Source: [Flexibacter] sp. ATCC 35208 (lineage in GTDB: Bacteria; Bacteroidota; Bacteroidia; Chitinophagales; Chitinophagaceae). Taken from it: DNA of 56,291 nt. The translations under genes and the position numbers were made by a program. The stretch's first letter is position 1; every line of letters starts with the position of its first letter. The notes beneath the pieces are model-generated. The model worked only from the letters and a program-made list of their open reading frames with translations, made no database searches and was not told the DNA's origin. The stretch is taken from positions 1 through 56,291 of the forward strand of contig NZ_MTKN01000053.1 in NCBI RefSeq assembly GCF_001975825.1. The letters run 5' to 3'. Of the stretch, positions 51,306 through 56,291 are shown piece by piece.

Positions 51306-53762
51306 CTATTGCACCTTTATAGTTACTGTCGATCCCGGGAGAGTTTCTGAAATAGCCTTTAAGCGTATTTCTCCTGCGGCTTTACCTGATTGCACCAATA
51401 CCTGGCAATAGCCGTTGAATGCTCTTCGCTGATTTGTATTCTCCGGGTCGTGGCAGCTTGGATCGCCATTACCGGTTCCAATGATCTTGCCGGGTCCTTC
51501 AACAAAAAATTGAACATAATTATTAGCTGTAGGTACCACCCTTCCGATGCTATCTCTAATGGCTACATTTACAACCGCAACATCACAGCCATCAGCCTTT
51601 AAATAATCTACATCGCTTGCCAATGTCAATTTTTCGGGAGCTGTAGTTGTTTCTATCAGCTGACTGGCTACTTGCTGGCCGTTATTGTAGCCCCTTGCCT
51701 CAAGACTCCCGGGGTGATAAACTACTTCCCACTCAAAATATTCAAATGGTACGGCTTTCATCCTACCCACACTTTCCCCGTTAACAAATAGCGCTACTTC
51801 TTCACAATTGCTGTATCCCCTGATCTTTATTTTTTGTCCTACTTTTCCAGGCCAGTTCCAATGTGGGAAGACATGTACCAAAGGTGTGTCTGTCCAGGCA
51901 GCCTTGTAGGCATAATATCCGTCTTTCGGAAAACCGCATAAATCCATAATACCAAAATGGGAGCTAACACAGGGCCACCCATAAGGAGTGGGCTCTCCGC
52001 GGTAGTCAAATCCTGTCCATACAAAAGTGCCCCCTAAGAACGGGTACTGAACAATGTGTTTCCAATCCTGACCAGGTTGCAGCCCCCATCCTATCCCCAA
52101 TCCAAAGTTGGAAACATAACCTAACCCTCCATTATCTTCATATTCGCCCCGGGTGGAAACATAGCTGGTAGACTCGGTAACAAACATTTTACGCCTGGGA
52201 TATTGAAGATGGTCTTTCACGTACTGCATTCCCCTTTGACCATAGTTATAGCCTACTACATCCAGCACATCGCTATATCCGCCTTCATTCCAACCGTGGT
52301 TCATGGCTGCCGACACGGGTCGCGTATCATCTAACTCATGTGCTACTTCCACAAGTGATTCAAGTATTCTTCTCCCTGTTACATTACCTTCCAGGGACTC
52401 CTCATTTTCCAGGTTCCACATAAATACCGAAGGATGATTACGGTCGCGGCGGATCATAGTTGTTAAATCCTCTTTCCCTTGTGCACTTGATGACAATAAC
52501 CGGTTTTCATCTAAAACCAACATGCCGATGCTATCACAGATATCGAGTAGCTCAGGTGTAGGCGGATGATGAGCGCAACGGTAGCCATTACTACCCATTT
52601 CTTTTAAAAGCTTCAGCTTATACGCGTTTAATTTATCAGGCAATGCCACACCCACACCAGCAAAATCCTGATGATTGGCAGTGCCTTTTATAGGATAAAG
52701 CTTTCCATTAAGGAAAAAGCCATTTGTGGTAATCTCCACTGTTCTTATGCCAAACGTGGTTTCATAATCATCAACGGCAATGCCATTTTCAACAATTTCA
52801 GTTTTCACTTTGTAAAGAGAGGGCGTTTCCGGTGACCAGAGCTGCGGTCTTACTACATTAGCCTGCTGCTTTATAGTTAGCTTACTGTGTTTGGGTATTG
52901 ACAGGGAGTTGCTTTGAGTGTTCAGCACCGTCCCGTTTTTAGCTAAAATTTTTGAAACGAGTGTAAATTTCCTATCGACATTATCATCATTTTGCAACGT
53001 AGTGCCGATACTCACGGTTGCTTTCTGAGTGGTAACAATGGGCGTTGTAATATGAGTACCATACTGGTCAACATGCAGTTTCGCGGTTTTAGTCAGCCAA
53101 ACATGCCTGTAAATACCACAGCCCTCATACCACCATCCTTCAAAATCTGTTGCATCCACCTTCACCAGTATTACATTCTTTCCTTCCGTCCCGTATCGCA
53201 GCACATCTGTAAGATCGTAAGTGGAAGGTAGGTAACCACTTTCATGATTGCCCATAAGATGACCGTTCACCCAAACCGTACTGTTACGGAAAATACCATC
53301 AAAATCAATTGAGATCATCTTTCCTTCATCTCCTTCCGGTATCTCAAACTCTTTCCTGTAAAAACCTATACCTGCTGGCCGGTAACCATTACCGGCAGGC
53401 TGACTGCCAATGTTATCATCGTGCACAAAGGGCTCCCCCACCAACCAGTCGTGTGGCAGGTTTACATTCATCCAGTCACCAGGCTTATAATCTGCCACCT
53501 TATTCTTATCGGTATAAGCAATAACGGCTTCCTCCACAGTCACTACTTTTACATTAGCGTCACTTAAGCCTCCCTGCTTTCCGGCTTTTACAGCACGCTT
53601 TATAGCAATGTCGCCTTTGTGAAACTGCCAGTCTTCATCAAAATTTATCCTCGCCCTTTTTACAGGAGTTCCCTCCGTTCGATGCTGTGCTGACAGGTAA
53701 AAATTACCTGTTAAGGTGAGTATAATTACCCCAATTGCTAAAACAAGAAATCTGTAAATCAT
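51306..53762 (-). CDS. Glycoside hydrolase family 2 (beta-galactosidase type)
   Basis: About 818 residues from the ATG at 53762, where a signal peptide starts (MIYRFLVLAIGVIILTLTGN); a longer frame starts at 53816. Domains in order: sugar-binding jelly roll (to about residue 220), an Ig-like domain, a TIM barrel (about 370-650), then DUF4982-like and further beta domains. The acid/base Glu is in FMWNLENEES (about residue 454) and the nucleophile in FVTESTSY (about residue 530). GH2 covers beta-galactosidases, glucuronidases and mannosidases; the N-terminal pattern (PHDWLVGEPF, GYRPAGIGFYRK) is most like beta-galactosidases. It lies between GH29 and the beta-helix protein with short gaps (82 and 40 bp), so it is co-transcribed. 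Confidence 0.9.
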   Translation of the reverse strand: MIYRFLVLAIGVIILTLTGNFYLSAQHRTEGTPVKRARINFDEDWQFHKGDIAIKRAVKAGKQGGLSDANVKVVTVEEAVIAYTDKNKVADYKPGDWMNVNLPHDWLVGEPFVHDDNIGSQPAGNGYRPAGIGFYRKEFEIPEGDEGKMISIDFDGIFRNSTVWVNGHLMGNHESGYLPSTYDLTDVLRYGTEGKNVILVKVDATDFEGWWYEGCGIYRHVWLTKTAKLHVDQYGTHITTPIVTTQKATVSIGTTLQNDDNVDRKFTLVSKILAKNGTVLNTQSNSLSIPKHSKLTIKQQANVVRPQLWSPETPSLYKVKTEIVENGIAVDDYETTFGIRTVEITTNGFFLNGKLYPIKGTANHQDFAGVGVALPDKLNAYKLKLLKEMGSNGYRCAHHPPTPELLDICDSIGMLVLDENRLLSSSAQGKEDLTTMIRRDRNHPSVFMWNLENEESLEGNVTGRRILESLVEVAHELDDTRPVSAAMNHGWNEGGYSDVLDVVGYNYGQRGMQYVKDHLQYPRRKMFVTESTSYVSTRGEYEDNGGLGYVSNFGLGIGWGLQPGQDWKHIVQYPFLGGTFVWTGFDYRGEPTPYGWPCVSSHFGIMDLCGFPKDGYYAYKAAWTDTPLVHVFPHWNWPGKVGQKIKIRGYSNCEEVALFVNGESVGRMKAVPFEYFEWEVVYHPGSLEARGYNNGQQVASQLIETTTAPEKLTLASDVDYLKADGCDVAVVNVAIRDSIGRVVPTANNYVQFFVEGPGKIIGTGNGDPSCHDPENTNQRRAFNGYCQVLVQSGKAAGEIRLKAISETLPGSTVTIKVQ

Positions 53763-53844
53763 AAATCTAATTCTAAAATTATTGTCCTCATAAACCCAGG
53801 TGCGGTTCTCCCCCACCCTGGCAAGCGGATAAGGCTTACCAGAT

Positions 53845-55935
53845 TTATTTTGTGATCACGTCTACTTCCGCATATCCGGCATCATTATTACCATTCACCT
53901 CACGCACTGCGCGGAGTTTTATATAACGGGCATTTATCGGTGTAAAGCTTCTCGTTTGCCACAAAGGGTTGTTTTTTATATTTGGAAACTCTCCTTCATC
54001 TACCAGCTTCCACTCCGTATTATCGGGCGAAACAAAAAATTGATATTTTGCAATTGCACCCGTGGTATTTCCCTGGTCTGGCAGATATTTGAACCCACAT
54101 AGCTTTTGCTCACCTCCCAAATCGAGAACCAGATCAATGGGCATTTTTTCATCCTTGCTTTGATGCCACGCAGTAGATGGATTTCCATCCAGGATCAGGT
54201 TTGCCTTTTCATCGGCTAGTCCGACAATTCTCCAGTTCTTCCGGGAAATATCAAATTTTTCCCGGGACACAGGACTACTTTTACCAGTAGCTGGTTCATA
54301 GGCAATAGCACTTATTTCCAACTTCCCCTCTGAAGGAAAGGGACCCGTGTATTTTTTTGATTTTGAAGTAGGCTGCCCGCTAGCCAACGTGTAGTAAATA
54401 ACCGACTCCATATCCGCCGGAGTGATGGTTACTTCACCAGATTGATTTCTGGTAATAGAAGGAGCAGCAAGGATTTGCGGTGCATTGTAAATGCCGATAT
54501 TGGAAATGACAGGGCAGCTTTTCGAACCAGTAATATTTAACCGAACCGCTGTTGCCTTTATCGCCGGAAAACGAAGGATACGCTTATACCCGATGGTCGT
54601 AGCTTTAGCCAGCTGCATCCAATGTCCATCAACAAGGGCCTCTACAGTGAAGGCTTTCACGCGTTGTCCTAACCGGATATATTCCTGTACCAGGAAACGG
54701 TTGAACGTGGTTGGTTTACCAAAATCTATCGTTAGCGACGCGTTAGTCACATCATCATCAGTGGCCCAATAAGTATCGTTGATATTATCAATAGACTTAT
54801 CGGGGCCAAACTCATTGGCATTTCCGCGAACATTGGAGGCACTCGCCTTCTTATTTGCAGCCAGGTTCACAGCAAATGCTTCCTTTACAGCCCTGGCCAA
54901 TCCGAGTGCTGCTTTTTCATCGTTTGGATGAATCAGCCCATTGGGCATAATCGGGAAATTAAGCAGTAATGTGCCATTGCGTCCGATGGAATTGTAGTAC
55001 GTTTCCATTAATTGCGGCACCGTTTTTACCTGGCTATCTTCATGTGGATGATAGAACCATTCTGGTCTGATGGAAGTATTGACTTCGGCGGGCACCCAGG
55101 AATCCCCATTTTCCAGACCATGATGCAACATATTCCATTCCACCTCGCCTTTGGCATTTAGCAAACTCCAGTTCGTTTCGCCCACTAAGCCACCTTCAGT
55201 ACCGACCCAGCGTAGATCGGCCCTGTCACCACCGTCATTCCATATTACGCAGTCAGGTTGTAGCCTGCGGATCAGCTTATAAGTATTCTGCCAGTCATAA
55301 TAGGTAGTGCGGTCAATTGTGCGTGTTTCATTAGCGCCGCCATAGTATCCTGAACCACCATTGGCGCCGTCAAACCATACCTCGAAAATCGGTCCGTAGT
55401 TAGTGAGGAGTTCTGTCAGCTGATTCCGGAAGTAAGTGATATACTCCGGCTTTCCATAATCGGGGCTATTTCTATCCCAGGGTGATAGATAGATACCCAG
55501 TTTTAAGCCGTATTCTCTACAGGCATCTGCCAATTCCCGCACCACATCGCCATGGCCATTTTTCCATGGCGCATTTTTCACAGAATACTCCGTGTATTTA
55601 GATGGCCAGAGACAAAAACCGCAGTGATGCTTTACCGTAAGGATAATTCCTTTCATACCGGCATCCCTGCATATTCGGGCCCATTGGCGACAATCCAGTT
55701 TCAACGGATTAAATAACTTTACATCCTCATTGCCAAATCCCCATGATTGATCCGTATAAGTATTTAAGGAGAAATGGACAAAAGCATAGTATTTCATCTC
55801 CTGCCATCTCATTTGATTTTCTGTTGGCACCGGGCCATATGGATCCGGTGCCTTTTTCTGGGCATAGTTATTACTAATTGAACACAGGAAGAAAGCGACT
55901 CCACAAAGCCAATATTTCATCATACGAATAATCAT
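53845..55935 (-). CDS. GH29 alpha-L-fucosidase with two discoidin-type modules
   Basis: 696 residues. A signal peptide starts at the ATGs at 55935 or 55920 (MKYWLCGVAFFLCSISNNYA). The catalytic domain has RWQEMKYYAFVHFSLNTYTD, GMKGIILTVKHHCGFCLWPS and the nucleophile Asp189 in VWFDGANGG. Residues about 350-490 form an F5/8 (discoidin-like) module (ANKKASASNVRG, TYWATDD), then a chitobiase-type beta-domain (VIYYTLASGQPTSKSKKYTG), then a second F5/8-like module to the end. The enzyme releases terminal alpha-L-fucose. With GH2 and the beta-helix protein it defines the substrate of the locus as a fucosylated glycan, for example plant xyloglucan or pectin side chains, or a mucin-like glycan. Confidence 0.93.
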   Translation of the reverse strand: MIIRMMKYWLCGVAFFLCSISNNYAQKKAPDPYGPVPTENQMRWQEMKYYAFVHFSLNTYTDQSWGFGNEDVKLFNPLKLDCRQWARICRDAGMKGIILTVKHHCGFCLWPSKYTEYSVKNAPWKNGHGDVVRELADACREYGLKLGIYLSPWDRNSPDYGKPEYITYFRNQLTELLTNYGPIFEVWFDGANGGSGYYGGANETRTIDRTTYYDWQNTYKLIRRLQPDCVIWNDGGDRADLRWVGTEGGLVGETNWSLLNAKGEVEWNMLHHGLENGDSWVPAEVNTSIRPEWFYHPHEDSQVKTVPQLMETYYNSIGRNGTLLLNFPIMPNGLIHPNDEKAALGLARAVKEAFAVNLAANKKASASNVRGNANEFGPDKSIDNINDTYWATDDDVTNASLTIDFGKPTTFNRFLVQEYIRLGQRVKAFTVEALVDGHWMQLAKATTIGYKRILRFPAIKATAVRLNITGSKSCPVISNIGIYNAPQILAAPSITRNQSGEVTITPADMESVIYYTLASGQPTSKSKKYTGPFPSEGKLEISAIAYEPATGKSSPVSREKFDISRKNWRIVGLADEKANLILDGNPSTAWHQSKDEKMPIDLVLDLGGEQKLCGFKYLPDQGNTTGAIAKYQFFVSPDNTEWKLVDEGEFPNIKNNPLWQTRSFTPINARYIKLRAVREVNGNNDAGYAEVDVITK

Positions 55936-55952
55936 ATCAATATTATTTTGAA

Positions 55953-56291
55953 CTAATTTATCTTAACAACCTTGAATGTTTTTACCCATTTTGCGGCTTC
56001 TACCCGAATTATATAAGTACCGGTTTTCAAGGAAGCGCCCATTGACATCAGGCTTGAAACCGAAGTACGTTTAACCGTTTCAAGCTGCCTGCCTGCAAGG
56101 TCGAATATAATAATACGTTTTACTTCCTCAGTTTTATCAATCGCTATATTAAAAGTTGACGTGAAAGGATTTGGGTATAATGAAACATGATGGTTGGTCT
56201 GCTGCAATAATAAAGAATCCGTAACCGTTGATTTCCGGGCCTGAGCAACAGTCCCTATTGTCCATAACTGATTATGAAGTTGTTTATACTT
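55953..56291 (-). CDS. C-terminus of a T9SS-exported protein (5' end beyond window)
   Basis: The minus strand is open from the right edge to the TAA at 55953, so this is the last 112 codons of a gene. The frame begins KYKQLHNQLWTIGTVAQARK and ends with a type A Por-secretion sorting domain: VSLYPNPFTSTFNIAIDKTE, FDLAGRQLETV and GTYIIRVEAAKWVKTFKVVK. The short NQLWTIG piece just before it has the QxW form of a ricin-type lectin or cellulosome-like domain, too little to be sure. The gene runs into GH29 with a 17-bp gap and is the upstream partner of that operon. It is a secreted or surface-attached protein, probably another carbohydrate-active enzyme or binding protein. Confidence 0.85.
   Translation of the reverse strand, partial: KYKQLHNQLWTIGTVAQARKSTVTDSLLLQQTNHHVSLYPNPFTSTFNIAIDKTEEVKRIIIFDLAGRQLETVKRTSVSSLMSMGASLKTGTYIIRVEAAKWVKTFKVVKIN

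Noticed and set aside
1..56291. CRISPR arrays, tRNA and rRNA genes, insertion sequences and prophage genes
   Set aside because: None seen. The regular repeats at 1-6660 are coding and those at 14683-14985 have no spacer structure; no transposase or integrase motif was found.

Overview
The window looks like a chromosomal piece from a gliding, polysaccharide-degrading member of the Bacteroidota, most like Chitinophaga and relatives (Chitinophagaceae). The reasons are a SusC/SusD pair, a type IX secretion (T9SS) C-terminal sorting domain, a giant secreted Ig-like repeat protein, PadR/HAAS and HxlR regulators, many lipoproteins with short N-terminal lipoboxes, and -7 promoter elements of the Bacteroidota form TAnnTTTG. 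Taxonomy is inferred from gene content only. No rRNA, tRNA, CRISPR array, insertion sequence or prophage was recognised.

Layout. (1) 1-9944, minus strand: the 5' part of one giant gene, still open at the left edge (at least 3314 codons). Its last 6.6 kb in the window are a 1815-bp higher-order repeat, each copy holding seven Ig-like domains. (2) 10.4-17.3 kb: a small lipoprotein, a DUF4450-like glycosidase-fold protein, a second lipoprotein, an unusual 655-bp non-coding stretch (an 11-bp-period array with inverted symmetry, a 46-bp tandem repeat, and the decayed 3' end of an S9 peptidase gene with its terminator), two SUKH proteins and a metallo-beta-lactamase-fold protein. (3) 17.4-24.2 kb: an alpha/beta hydrolase, a HAD phosphatase overlapping an MFS exporter, a TonB receptor, an N-terminally shortened GNAT and a quinone oxidoreductase. 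(4) 24.2-32 kb: an HxlR regulator divergent from the oxidoreductase across a perfect 36-bp palindrome, an LRR-DUF1963 fusion, a MacB-like permease, and a PfpI/monooxygenase operon with a CRP-type palindrome next to a Crp/Fnr gene. (5) 32-41 kb: small secreted and membrane proteins, a Coq4-like protein, a siderophore-type TonB receptor, a decayed secreted-protein gene, a PadR-HAAS-hydrolase operon and a DUF2200 protein. (6) 41-56.3 kb: SMP-30, a Tat-type Gfo/Idh/MocA oxidoreductase, and a polysaccharide utilisation locus (SusD, SusC, beta-helix-PDZ protein, GH2, GH29 and the C-terminus of a T9SS cargo).

How it works together. The right end is a coherent glycan locus: SusCD imports oligosaccharides, and GH29 (fucosidase), GH2 (beta-galactosidase type) and a beta-helix enzyme point to a fucosylated, galactose-containing glycan. 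The HxlR/qor pair and the Crp/pfpI operon look like two independent small-molecule or electrophile stress circuits with visible operators. The rest is accessory sequence carrying several gene remnants.

Main points of interest: the seven-domain, 605-residue repeat of the giant protein; at least four genes whose -7 element lies exactly 4 nt before the start codon, implying leaderless mRNAs; the two operator palindromes; the structured non-coding region at 14.68-14.99 kb; and three or more decayed genes not visible as intact reading frames. I found no strong evidence for a wholly new multi-gene system.
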